A program made the position numbers and the translations under genes. Positions 1-5,654 of a DNA stretch of 5,654 bases are shown piece by piece (position 1 is the first letter of the stretch; each line of letters starts with the position of its first letter). The stretch spans positions 1 to 5,654 of the forward strand of contig JADYYZ010000494.1 in NCBI GenBank assembly GCA_020853405.1, written 5' to 3'. Origin of the DNA: Acetobacteraceae bacterium (lineage in GTDB: Bacteria > Pseudomonadota > Alphaproteobacteria > Acetobacterales > Acetobacteraceae). A model generated the notes under the pieces. That model saw nothing but the letters and a program-made list of their open reading frames with translations. It ran no database searches and was not told the DNA's origin.

Positions 1-489
1 TCAGGCGGCGCGCATGCGCCCCGGCAGCGAGGCGATCGCGTCGTCGACCAGTTTCGCCTGCTGGGTGGTGTTCATCTGGCTTGCGATCACCTGGCGGGCG
101 GCGGCGATCGCGGCGTCGGCGGCGGCGGCGCGCACCTCGGCCACGGCCTCAGCCTCGGCGGCGGCGATCCGGTCGGCTGCCTGGCGCTCGCGCCGCTCCG
201 CCATCGCTGCCAGCTCGCGCTCGGTCGCGGCGGCGAGCCGGGCGGCCTCCTCCTTGGCGTGGGCGACCAGGGCGGCTGCCTCTGCCTCGGCCGCCTCGCG
301 GCCCTTGCGGGCATCGGCGAGCATCGCCTCGGCCTCGGTGCGCAGGCGCCGTGCCTCCTCGAGTTCGCCGTGGATCTTCTCGGCGCGCGCATCCAGAAGG
401 TTGGCGACGGCGCGGAACAGAATCCTGCCGAACGCCACGAAGAACAGCACGATGGCGGCGGCGACCCAGAACTTCGTATCGCTGAACAT
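1..489 (-). CDS. atpF: ATP synthase F0 subunit b (AtpF), complete
   Basis: This 162-residue protein is the b subunit of the peripheral stalk. It anchors in the membrane and holds F1 stationary against the rotating c ring. Residues about 6-25 form one hydrophobic membrane helix (WVAAAIVLFFVAFGRILF). The rest, about 30-150, is a highly charged Ala/Glu/Arg helix typical of the b coiled coil, with the short conserved stretch LLDARAEKI just after the membrane. The length fits the family (about 155-165). The start at 489 is chosen because the membrane helix begins there and a purine-rich ribosome site precedes it; the longer open frame upstream is only arginine-rich shadow of atpF'. The TGA stop lies at the very first bases of the window, so the gene is complete. 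It lies 22 bases after atpF', so it is surely co-transcribed. It is expected to pair with b' as a heterodimer, as is known for alphaproteobacteria and chloroplasts. Confidence 0.95.
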   Translation of the reverse strand: MFSDTKFWVAAAIVLFFVAFGRILFRAVANLLDARAEKIHGELEEARRLRTEAEAMLADARKGREAAEAEAAALVAHAKEEAARLAAATERELAAMAERRERQAADRIAAAEAEAVAEVRAAAADAAIAAARQVIASQMNTTQQAKLVDDAIASLPGRMRAA

Positions 490-495
490 CGTCGG

Positions 496-508
496 CCCCT
501 TTCCCCTC
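496..508 (-). promoter_or_regulatory. Ribosome binding site of atpF
   Basis: The 22-base gap between atpF' and atpF contains the purine tract GAGGGGAAAGGGG on the minus strand. Its last G lies six bases before the ATG at 489. It supports the 489 start over any start further upstream and suggests independent ribosome loading on atpF. Confidence 0.7.
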
Positions 509-511
509 GGC

Positions 512-1102
512 TCAGCGCCGGGCCGCGAGGCTCGCGGCGACCGCCGCCTCGACGCCGGCGCGGTCGGGCACAAAGCCGGCCACCCGCGCCACCGCCGCAC
601 TCGCCGCATCGGCCGCGACCTGGGCGATGCCGGCCATCGCGGTGCCGCGCGCCGTGGCGATCCGCGCCTCGGCCTCGCGCAGGTCCTGGGCGGCCCGCGC
701 CTCGACCTTGGCCAGCGCATCCGCGCCCTGCTGCTTGGCGCCGTCGAGCGCCTGCCGCACTGCCGCCTGGGCATCGGCGCGTGCCTTCGCCTCGGCCTTC
801 TCGCGCTCCTGGCGGGCTGCCTTGGCGGCGTCGGAGGCGCCCTTGGCCGCGTCGAGATCGGTGCGGATGACGGCGCCGCGGCGTTCCAGCACCTGCGCCA
901 CCGGTGGCAGCGCGATCCGCGACATCAGCAGATAGAGGCCGGCGAAGATCACCAGCAGCCACACCGCCTGGGTCAGCGTCAGCGGGTTGGTGAAATCGAT
1001 CTGCGGCATGCCGCCGGCGGCCGACGCCGCCGCCGGCAGGCCGGCCAGCCCCAGCACGATCAGTGCCCGCATCGCGCGGTTCCCGCCGGCGGTCGCCGGC
1101 AT
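512..1102 (-). CDS. atpF': ATP synthase F0 subunit b' (AtpF'), with signal-like N-terminal extension
   Basis: This is the second, diverged b-type stalk subunit, called b' (gene also named atpG or atpX), which pairs with b in the peripheral stalk. From the start at 1102 it has 196 residues. The b' core begins at MPQIDFTNPLT (residues 32-42), followed by a membrane helix at about 43-64 (QAVWLLVIFAGLYLLMSRIALPP) and VAQVLERRGAVI, the usual b' juxtamembrane motif. A long Ala-rich charged helix runs to the end. Upstream of the core, residues 11-28 look like a signal peptide. The start is uncertain: ATG 1102 shares one base with the atpE stop (TGATG), ATG 1072 has a weak GGGA seven bases upstream, and ATG 1009 gives the minimal b' form but has no ribosome site. 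I use 1102 for its coupling to atpE, but 1072 is nearly as good. The family call is firm. Confidence 0.92.
   Translation of the reverse strand: MPATAGGNRAMRALIVLGLAGLPAAASAAGGMPQIDFTNPLTLTQAVWLLVIFAGLYLLMSRIALPPVAQVLERRGAVIRTDLDAAKGASDAAKAARQEREKAEAKARADAQAAVRQALDGAKQQGADALAKVEARAAQDLREAEARIATARGTAMAGIAQVAADAASAAVARVAGFVPDRAGVEAAVAASLAARR
1019..1072 (-). other. Putative signal peptide of AtpF' (residues 11-28)
   Basis: Residues 11-28 read MRALIVLGLAGLPAAASA. They show a short basic start, a hydrophobic core (LIVLGLAGL), a proline turn and an A-S-A site before AGGMPQIDF, which matches the layout expected for signal peptidase I. The true b' membrane helix follows about 15 residues later. Whether the peptide is cleaved cannot be told from sequence. 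Confidence 0.55.
1081..1084 (-). promoter_or_regulatory. Weak ribosome binding site for the alternative atpF' start at 1072
   Basis: On the minus strand the bases before the ATG at 1072 read GGCGGGAACCGCGCG. The GGGA lies seven bases from the ATG, a usable Shine-Dalgarno distance. The ATG at 1102 has no purine tract before it and would depend on ribosomes finishing atpE. This site bears on which start is used. Confidence 0.35.
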
Positions 1103-1326
1103 CAGGCGAACAGGATCAGGAACGCGATCACCAGCGCGAACAGCGCCACCGCTTCGGTCAGCGCGAAGCCCAGGATCGCGCGCGGGAACACCTTGTTCTC
1201 GACCGCCGGATTGCGCGCGATCGCGCTGATCAGCGAGCTGAAGATGTTGCCGATGCCGACGCCCACGCCCATGAGCGCGATCACGGCGATACCGGCACCG
1301 ATGGCCTTGGCGGCAGCAACTTCCAT
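1102..1326 (-). CDS. atpE: ATP synthase F0 subunit c (AtpE)
   Basis: This 74-residue hairpin of two membrane helices is the proteolipid that assembles into the rotating c ring. Helix 1 (about 8-33) carries the glycine packing motif GVGVGIG (20-26). The polar loop has the R-N-P triplet at 38-40, which contacts the F1 central stalk. Helix 2 (about 48-73) carries the ion-binding carboxylate E58 in FALTEAVALFALV. The residue after E58 is alanine rather than the serine seen in the Na+-binding signature of Ilyobacter-type rings, so proton coupling is inferred. The length is normal. The start is fixed by a strong AGGAGA site. The stop overlaps the ATG of atpF' by one base. A strong ribosome site fits the need for many more c copies than a, b or b'. 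Confidence 0.98.
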   Translation of the reverse strand: MEVAAAKAIGAGIAVIALMGVGVGIGNIFSSLISAIARNPAVENKVFPRAILGFALTEAVALFALVIAFLILFA

Positions 1327-1331
1327 TTTGG

Positions 1332-1337
1332 TCTCCT
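1332..1337 (-). promoter_or_regulatory. Strong ribosome binding site of atpE
   Basis: The minus strand reads CAGGAGACCAAAATG, placing AGGAGA five bases before the ATG at 1326. It is the best Shine-Dalgarno match in the atp cluster, compared with weak or absent sites before atpB and atpF'. This agrees with the high c-subunit demand of the complex. Confidence 0.75.
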
Positions 1338-1367
1338 GAGGGATCTTTGTCTGGGGTTGGCGGAAGG

Positions 1368-1392
1368 CGGTCTGCGGCGCGTCCGGTCTGCG
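1368..1392 (-). repeat. 9-bp direct repeat in the atpB-atpE gap
   Basis: CGGTCTGCG (plus-strand reading) occurs at 1368-1376 and again at 1384-1392, a period of 16 bases. It lies just after the atpB stop in the 67-base gap before atpE. The gap shows no terminator and no convincing promoter. The repeat may be chance in GC-rich DNA. Confidence 0.4.
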
Positions 1393-1393
1393 A

Positions 1394-2146
1394 TCAGTGC
1401 AGGTGGATCGCGTCGTGCAGGTAGATGCAGGTCAGGATCGCGAACACGTAGGCCTGCAGGAACGCGACCAGGATCTCGAACCCGACCAGGGCGATGCTGA
1501 GCACGAGCGGCAGCGGCGACAGGATCGCCATCACGCCGCCGGCGCCACCCAGCAGCACGACGAAGGTCGCGAACACCTTCAGCATCACGTGCCCGGCCAG
1601 CATGTTGGCGAACAGCCGCACCGAAAGCGACACCAGGCGCGAGAGATAGGAAATCACCTCGATCGGCGCCACGATCGCCAGCAGCACGGGGGAAACCCCC
1701 TCTGGCGCGAAATAGGTCAGGAAGTGCCAGCGGTGGATCACGATCGCCACCAGCGTGGTCAGCACGAACACCACCACCGTCAGTGTCAGCGTCACCACGA
1801 TGTGGCTGGTGAAGGTGAAGCCGTACGGCAGCAGCCCAAGCAGGTTGCCGAGCAGGATGAAGGTGAACAGCGTGAACACGAAGGGGAAGTATTTCCGTCC
1901 CTCGTGTCCGACCTGTTCGTCGACCATGTCATAGGTGAACTCGTACATCGCTTCCGCGAGGCCCTGCAGCCGGCCGGGCACCATCGCGCGCGGGCGCATG
2001 CCAAGCACCATCAGCAGCGTCACCGCGGCGCCGGCCACCAGCATCCAGACATTGCTGTTGGCGAAGCCCAGCGCGCCGGCCACGGGGGTCAGCACGAACT
2101 GGTCCATGACGTGGAAGGCGCTTTCCGAGGATTGTTCCGCCGCCAT
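1394..2146 (-). CDS. atpB: ATP synthase F0 subunit a (AtpB)
   Basis: This 250-residue polytopic membrane protein forms the stator half of the proton path and presses against the c ring. Hydrophobic segments lie at about 32-50, 87-108, 113-137, 150-165, 170-200 and 205-240. The hallmark SLSVRLFANMLAGH places the essential arginine at R177 (E. coli aR210). PIEVISYLSR (161-170) and FLQAYVF (229-235, with the conserved glutamine Q231) mark the remaining ion-channel helices. YEFTYDMVDEQVG (68-80) and LLGLLPYGFTFTSH (102-115) are typical of alphaproteobacterial subunit a. The start at 2146 is chosen because it gives the usual length and lies 20 bases after atpI; the frame stays open further upstream, but that part is shadow of atpI. 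The ribosome site is weak (a GGAT about eight bases upstream), so coupling to atpI translation is plausible. ATG at residue 14 is a less likely alternative. Confidence 0.97.
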   Translation of the reverse strand: MAAEQSSESAFHVMDQFVLTPVAGALGFANSNVWMLVAGAAVTLLMVLGMRPRAMVPGRLQGLAEAMYEFTYDMVDEQVGHEGRKYFPFVFTLFTFILLGNLLGLLPYGFTFTSHIVVTLTLTVVVFVLTTLVAIVIHRWHFLTYFAPEGVSPVLLAIVAPIEVISYLSRLVSLSVRLFANMLAGHVMLKVFATFVVLLGGAGGVMAILSPLPLVLSIALVGFEILVAFLQAYVFAILTCIYLHDAIHLH

Positions 2147-2166
2147 TGCTGCCGATCCGACCCGTC

Positions 2167-2487
2167 CTACCGCCGCGCCTGGTCGCGGCCCAGGGTGAGC
2201 CGCACCACGTTCAGCATCCCGGCCGCAGCGCCCAGCAGCAGGAACACGCCGAGCAGCACGGGTTTCGTTCCCAGCCAGGAGTCGAGCCCCCAGCCGATCG
2301 CGCCACCCACCAGCAGCGCCGAGACCAGCTCGAGCCCGACCCGCATCCCGACACCCCACGAGCCTGTCGGCCCGGCACCAGGACGCGACGTCGCGTCAAG
2401 CCCACGCTCGGCGCGCGCCTTTTCCAGCCTGGCCTCGAAGTCGGAGGAGTTGGTCCCGTCCCGAGAAGACTGATCCGGCCCGCTCAT
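2167..2487 (-). CDS. atpI: ATP synthase accessory protein AtpI
   Basis: This 106-residue small membrane protein belongs to the AtpI / F0F1-ATPase gene 1 family. Members help c-ring assembly and are not part of the final enzyme. The N-terminal 45 residues are hydrophilic, with a short charged helix (FEARLEKARAERG, 17-29). Two membrane helices follow at about 50-72 (VGLELVSALLVGGAIGWGLD) and 76-96 (PVLLGVFLLLGAAAGMLNVVR). The family motif G-W-x-L-D-x-W-L-G-T-K-P at 65-76 and the terminal AAGMLNVVR are present. It is the first gene of the atp cluster, starting 138 bases after smc, with an AGGGAG ribosome site five bases before its ATG. The stop is TAG, and atpB begins 20 bases later. The length is normal for alphaproteobacteria. 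Confidence 0.93.
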   Translation of the reverse strand: MSGPDQSSRDGTNSSDFEARLEKARAERGLDATSRPGAGPTGSWGVGMRVGLELVSALLVGGAIGWGLDSWLGTKPVLLGVFLLLGAAAGMLNVVRLTLGRDQARR

Positions 2488-2492
2488 GCGCG

Positions 2493-2498
2493 CTCCCT
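2493..2498 (-). promoter_or_regulatory. Ribosome binding site of atpI
   Basis: AGGGAG on the minus strand sits five bases before the ATG at 2487. It fixes the atpI start and so the left end of the smc-atp spacer. Confidence 0.65.
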
Positions 2499-2522
2499 GC
2501 CGCAGTTGCGAAGACAGCGGGA

Positions 2523-2545
2523 AGCGGCCGGGTGGTAGCGGCCGG
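2523..2545 (-). repeat. 9-bp direct repeat flanking the atp promoter -10 region
   Basis: AGCGGCCGG (plus-strand reading) occurs at 2523-2531 and 2537-2545, a period of 14 bases. The two copies bracket the proposed -10 element, one in the promoter spacer and one at the expected transcription start. They could be an operator pair or chance in GC-rich DNA. Confidence 0.4.
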
Positions 2546-2560
2546 TTACCGCAGTGTCAA
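2532..2560 (-). promoter_or_regulatory. Putative housekeeping promoter of the atp cluster
   Basis: On the minus strand a perfect TTGACA (2560-2555) is followed after 17 bases by TACCAC within GCTACCAC (2539-2532). TTGAC with a GCTAnnnC-type -10 is the published housekeeping pattern of Caulobacter and related alphaproteobacteria (TTGACgS, then GCTANAWC). The -10 matches it except for one base. Initiation would fall near 2525, giving a leader of about 38 bases to the atpI ATG. The promoter lies after the smc stop and before atpI, as expected for a separate atp transcript. No transcript data are available. Confidence 0.6.
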
Positions 2561-2586
2561 GGAAGTGTGAGGGAAAGAGTTGCCGC

Positions 2587-2625
2587 GCGGCCGCCAGACC
2601 GCGTGCCCGGCAAGCGGGCGGCCGC
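2587..2625 (-). terminator. Possible terminator hairpin at the end of smc
   Basis: Starting at the smc stop, GGCGGCCGC (2625-2617) and GCGGCCGCC's counterpart at 2595-2587 form a perfect 9-bp inverted repeat around a 21-base loop. An inner alternative stem GCCCG/CGGGC (2619-2615 and 2609-2605) has a five-base loop. Downstream the strand reads GCGGCAACTCTTTCCC, which is pyrimidine-rich but not a proper U-run. It may be a weak intrinsic terminator, an mRNA 3' stabiliser, or simply GC-rich sequence. Confidence 0.35.
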
Positions 2626-5600
2626 CTACTCCGCCGCCATCGCCACCGGCTGCGGCCCGCTGCCGCCGGGGCGGCGGTGGCCGGCAAGCCGCTCGGCCTC
2701 GCCCAGATCGACGCTGACCAGGCGCGAGACGCCGCGCTCCTGCATCGTCACGCCGAACAGCCGGTGCATGCGCGCCATGGTGATGCGGTGGTGCGTGACC
2801 ACCAGGAAGCGGGTGCCGGTGGTCGCCGCTAGTTCCTCGATCAGGTCGCAGAAGCGGCCGACATTGGCGTCGTCGAGCGGCGCATCCACCTCGTCCAGCA
2901 CGCAGACCGGGGCGGGGTTGCACAGGAACACGGCGAAGATCAGCGACAGCGCGGTCAGCGCCTGCTCGCCGCCCGACAGCAGCGCCAGCGAGGCGAGCTT
3001 CTTGCCGGGCGGGCTTGCGAACACTTCCAGCCCGGCGCTCAGCGGGTCGTCGCTGCCGACCAGCGCCAGATGCGCCCTGCCGCCGCCGAACAGGCGGGTG
3101 AACAGGCGCTGGAAGTGGGCGTCGATCTCGGCGAAGCGGCCGGCCAGCCGTTCGCGCCCCTCGCGGTTCAGGTGGCCGATGGCGCCGCGCAGCTTCGCGA
3201 TCGCCGCGGTCAGGTCGTCGCGCTCGCGGCCGAGCGTCGCCAGCTGCTGGCCGACCGCCTCGGCCTCCTGGTCGGCGGCGAGGTTGACCGCGCCCAGCGC
3301 CTCGCGCTCGCGCGACAGTTTCTCGATGCGCTCGCGGGTCGCGGTCTCGGCGCCGGCGTCGGCCAGCACTTCCGTGCCCTCGCCGGCCAGGGCCTCCAGC
3401 AGCGACGGCGCGGCCAGGTGGAACTTCTCCTCGATCTCGCGGGCGGCGGCGGCGCTGGCGGCGGCGGCGGCGGCGACGCCCCCTTCCAGCCGCGCGCGAG
3501 CCTCGCGGGTGTCGGCGGCGCGGGCATCGGCGGCGCGCAGGCGCGCCGCCGCGCTTTCGGCCTGCGATTCGGCGCCGGCCAGCGCATCGCCGGCAGCGCG
3601 GCGTGCGGCCTCGGTCCCGGCCAGTGCCGTCGCCGCGCTGCTGCGCCGTTCGGCAAGGCCCGCCGGGCGGGAGCGCGCTGCTTCCAACGCTGCTTCGGCG
3701 TCGGCGAGGCGGCCGGCAAGTTCGGCAAGCCGCCCCGCCGCACCGTCCGCGCGGGCGTGCCAGTTCGCATGCTCCGCCGCGGCGCGGCCGCGCCGTTCCT
3801 CGCGGCCCGCCGCCTGCGCCCGCGCCCGCTCGAGCTGGCCGCGCGCCTCGCCCTCGGCCCGGCGCGCCTCGGCCTGGCGGGCGCGCGCCTCGGCCTGGGC
3901 GGTTCGGGCCTGTTCCAGCGGCGGCAGCGCCTGGGCTGCCTCGGCGACGCGGGCCGCGGCGCTCTCGGCGTCGGCGCGGTCGGCGGCCAGCCGCTGCTCC
4001 TGTTCGGCGATGCCGGCAAGCCGGCCGGAGGCAGCGGTGGCCTGGGCGGCGAGCGACTGGGCGTGCGTGCGGGCGCGCTCGGCCTCGGTCTCGGCCTGGC
4101 GGCGGGCCTCGCGCGCGGCGCGTTCGGCGACGATCGCGGCCCCCTCGGCGGCGGCGGCATCCTCGTAGGCGGCACGGCGTGCCAGCGCCGCCAGGCGCGC
4201 AGCCTGCAGGTCGGCATCGAGCGCCTTCAGCCGGTTGCGCTGGGCCATGCGCACCGCGGCCGCGGTCGGCGTGCCGGCGCGCACCGAAAAACCATCCCAG
4301 CGGAAGATCGCGCCATCCGCGGTGACCAGTATCTGGCCGGGCGCGAGCGCCGGCTGCAGCGCCCTGCCCGCTTCGGCATCCTCGACCAGGCCGGCCTGGG
4401 AGAGAGCGCGGGAAAGCGCAGCCGGCGCCCTGACCAGGGTGTCGAAGGCAACCGCGCCGGCGGGCAACGCCGGCGGCGGGTCGAGCGGCGGCAGCACCCG
4501 CCAGAATTTCGGCGCTGCCTCATCGCCGGTGCATTCCAGCGCATCGCCGAGCGCGGCACCCAGCGCGGTTTCCAGTCCCGCCGGCACCGCCACTTCATCG
4601 ACCAGCGCCGGCCAGAAATCCGAGTCGCGTCCGCCCAGCACCTCGGCCAGTGCCCTGAGTTCGGCCTCGACCGCCTGGCGGGCGGCGTCGGCGGCACCGG
4701 CGCTTCGCCCGACTGCCTGCGCTGCCTCGCGGGCCGCGGCGCTGGCAGCCTCGGAGCGTTCGATCTCGGCGCGGGCGGTGGCGAGCGCTGCCTGGGCGGT
4801 CTCGTGGCGCGCGCGCGCGGCATCGAGGGCTGCGGATTCCACCAGCCGTGCCTCCGCCTCGGCCCGTGCCCTCGCTGCCGCCTCGGTCGCCTGCGCGATG
4901 CGGGCGAGCCGGGCCGTGGCGTCCGCCCGCTCGGCAGCCAGGGCCGAGGCCAGGGCAGCGATCCGCGCTGCCTCCTCGGTGGCGCGGGTGGCCTCGGCGT
5001 CGGCGGCGGCGACCGCTTCGGCGGCGGCGCGATGCAGGGTCTCGGCGGCACCGACGCGGGCGGGATCCTCGGCAGCATCGGCGGCCAGCCGCGCCAGCTC
5101 CTCGGCAAGCCGGCCGAGCGAGCTCTGGGCATCGGCGGCCAGCGCGTTCTCGCGCGTCTGGTCGGCGCCCAGCCGCTCGAGCACGCGCGCCGCATCGGCG
5201 AGCGCTGCCTCGGCGGCACGCAGTTCGGCCTCGACCGCCTCGGCGGCGTGGCGTGCCTCGGCTGCCTGCTCGCGCGCCTGCTGTTCGGCGCTGCGCAGCG
5301 CCGGCAGCGCGGCGGCAGCATCGGCGGCCAGGGTGGCGCACGCGGCGGCTTCGGCGGTGGCCTCGGCCTCGGCGCGGGCCGCCTCGCGCGCGGCCGCCTC
5401 GGCCTCGGCGTCGGCGGCACGGGCGCGCGCAAACCGGATCGCGGCCAGCAGCGCCTCCGCCTCACGCAGCGCCTTGGCGATGTTGCGCCAGCGGCTGGCC
5501 TGGCGCGCCTGCTTCTTCAGGGTGGCAAGCTGGGCGCCAAGCGTCGTTTCGACGTCGGCGAGCCGCTCCAGGTTGGCCTCGGTGCCGCGCAGTTTCAGCT

Positions 5601-5654
5601 CGGCCTCGTGCCGGCGGGCGTGCAGCCCGGTGATGCCGGCGGCCTCCTCCAGGA
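2626..5654 (-). CDS. smc: Chromosome segregation ATPase SMC, 5'-truncated by the window edge
   Basis: This is the C-terminal 1008 residues of SMC, the ABC-type ATPase that dimerises, works with ScpA/ScpB and extrudes DNA loops to organise the chromosome. Counting from the first full codon (5652), residues 2-7 are EEAAGI of the N-terminal head edge, followed by GLHARRHEAELKLRGTEANL, a classic SMC stretch. An Ala/Glu/Arg-rich coiled coil runs to about 334, the hinge spans about 335-470, and the return coil reaches about 830. The C-terminal head has LFGGG (854-858), the ABC signature LLSGGEQ (891-897), Walker B VCVLDEVDA (916-924) with catalytic E921, D-loop LDDAN (926-930) and the switch histidine H954 in VVTHHRITM. 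Walker A and roughly 150 residues lie beyond 5654. The frame is open throughout and ends in TAG. Initiation near 5184 would cut off part of the coil and is not credible. The coil's composition produces long spurious frames in all other readings. Confidence 0.97.
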   Translation of the reverse strand, partial: LEEAAGITGLHARRHEAELKLRGTEANLERLADVETTLGAQLATLKKQARQASRWRNIAKALREAEALLAAIRFARARAADAEAEAAAREAARAEAEATAEAAACATLAADAAAALPALRSAEQQAREQAAEARHAAEAVEAELRAAEAALADAARVLERLGADQTRENALAADAQSSLGRLAEELARLAADAAEDPARVGAAETLHRAAAEAVAAADAEATRATEEAARIAALASALAAERADATARLARIAQATEAAARARAEAEARLVESAALDAARARHETAQAALATARAEIERSEAASAAAREAAQAVGRSAGAADAARQAVEAELRALAEVLGGRDSDFWPALVDEVAVPAGLETALGAALGDALECTGDEAAPKFWRVLPPLDPPPALPAGAVAFDTLVRAPAALSRALSQAGLVEDAEAGRALQPALAPGQILVTADGAIFRWDGFSVRAGTPTAAAVRMAQRNRLKALDADLQAARLAALARRAAYEDAAAAEGAAIVAERAAREARRQAETEAERARTHAQSLAAQATAASGRLAGIAEQEQRLAADRADAESAAARVAEAAQALPPLEQARTAQAEARARQAEARRAEGEARGQLERARAQAAGREERRGRAAAEHANWHARADGAAGRLAELAGRLADAEAALEAARSRPAGLAERRSSAATALAGTEAARRAAGDALAGAESQAESAAARLRAADARAADTREARARLEGGVAAAAAASAAAAREIEEKFHLAAPSLLEALAGEGTEVLADAGAETATRERIEKLSREREALGAVNLAADQEAEAVGQQLATLGRERDDLTAAIAKLRGAIGHLNREGRERLAGRFAEIDAHFQRLFTRLFGGGRAHLALVGSDDPLSAGLEVFASPPGKKLASLALLSGGEQALTALSLIFAVFLCNPAPVCVLDEVDAPLDDANVGRFCDLIEELAATTGTRFLVVTHHRITMARMHRLFGVTMQERGVSRLVSVDLGEAERLAGHRRPGGSGPQPVAMAAE
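3442..3474 (-). repeat. GCC trinucleotide run encoding polyalanine in SMC
   Basis: Eleven codons at SMC window residues 727-737 read six alanines, one serine and four alanines. All ten alanine codons are GCC, and the serine codon AGC interrupts them. The run lies in the C-terminal half of the coiled coil. Identical codons in tandem suggest growth by replication slippage. It keeps frame by its triplet unit. Confidence 0.75.

Noticed and set aside
490..774. N-terminal extension of atpF to 774
   Set aside because: The added 95 residues are Arg/Pro/Ser-rich, overlap atpF' out of frame and place the membrane helix far from the N-terminus. The ATG at 489 has a good ribosome site.
14..1339. A 441-codon open frame on the plus strand opposite atpF, atpF' and atpE
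   Set aside because: It lies antisense to three clear ATP synthase genes. Its product is low-complexity Ala/Arg/Ser and then His/Gln-rich, as expected from GC-rich codons read backwards, and no family is recognisable.
2147..2359. N-terminal extension of atpB to 2359
   Set aside because: The added 71 residues are Arg/Gly/Ala-rich, overlap atpI out of frame and would make subunit a unusually long. The start at 2146 gives the normal 250 residues.
1397..2473. A 358-codon open frame on the plus strand opposite atpB and atpI
   Set aside because: The product is rich in His, Gln, Asp and Arg, the complement pattern of hydrophobic membrane-protein codons. It has no domain or ribosome site and is a shadow of atpB.
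2484..2687. A 67-codon minus-strand frame across the smc-atpI spacer
   Set aside because: It overlaps the end of smc, runs through the promoter and into the atpI start region, has an Arg/Ala-rich composition and no recognisable ribosome site. The promoter reading explains the spacer better.
2486..4168. A 560-codon open frame on the plus strand opposite smc
   Set aside because: It is Ser/Ala/Arg low complexity, the exact mirror of the Ala/Glu-rich SMC coil, and crosses the smc-atp promoter. I see no evidence of coding.
1..5654. A novel defence, mobile or CRISPR-like system
   Set aside because: Every long stretch is accounted for by smc and the F0 ATP synthase genes in a tight same-strand array. 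There are no integrase or transposase motifs, terminal repeats, spacer arrays or tRNA genes, and composition is uniform.

Overview
This window is high-GC DNA with all recognisable genes on the minus strand. Read in the direction of transcription (from high to low coordinates), it holds the 3' part of smc and then a complete F0 ATP synthase cluster in the order atpI - atpB - atpE - atpF' - atpF. The paired b' and b subunit genes, an F0 cluster without F1 genes inside the window, the alphaproteobacterial style of the SMC hinge, and a TTGACA/GCTACCAC promoter all point to an alphaproteobacterium. The c-subunit sequence and a signal-peptide-like start on subunit b' suggest Rhodospirillales, possibly Acetobacteraceae. 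That family-level guess is inference only.

Layout. Positions 5654-2626 encode the last 1008 residues of the chromosome-organising ATPase SMC. The N-terminal head with Walker A lies outside the window. A 138-bp spacer (2625-2488) carries a possible smc terminator hairpin, a good housekeeping-type promoter and a short direct repeat flanking its -10 element. The F0 genes follow without large gaps: atpI (2487-2167), atpB (2146-1394), atpE (1326-1102), atpF' (1102-512, sharing one base with atpE) and atpF (489-1). No intergenic stretch exceeds 138 bases.

Function. AtpB (a), AtpE (c ring) and the AtpF'/AtpF (b'/b) peripheral stalk form the membrane proton turbine of ATP synthase. AtpI is an accessory assembly protein. 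The F1 genes (atpHAGDC) are not here, and alphaproteobacteria usually keep them at a separate locus. SMC is functionally unrelated and is probably only a neighbour, because the atp genes appear to have their own promoter.

I found no sign of a mobile element, CRISPR array, RNA gene or new system. This is a core housekeeping region. The points most worth a second look are the signal-peptide-like N-terminus of b', the divergent and compact SMC hinge, a GCC triplet run inside the SMC coil, and the compact smc/atp junction.
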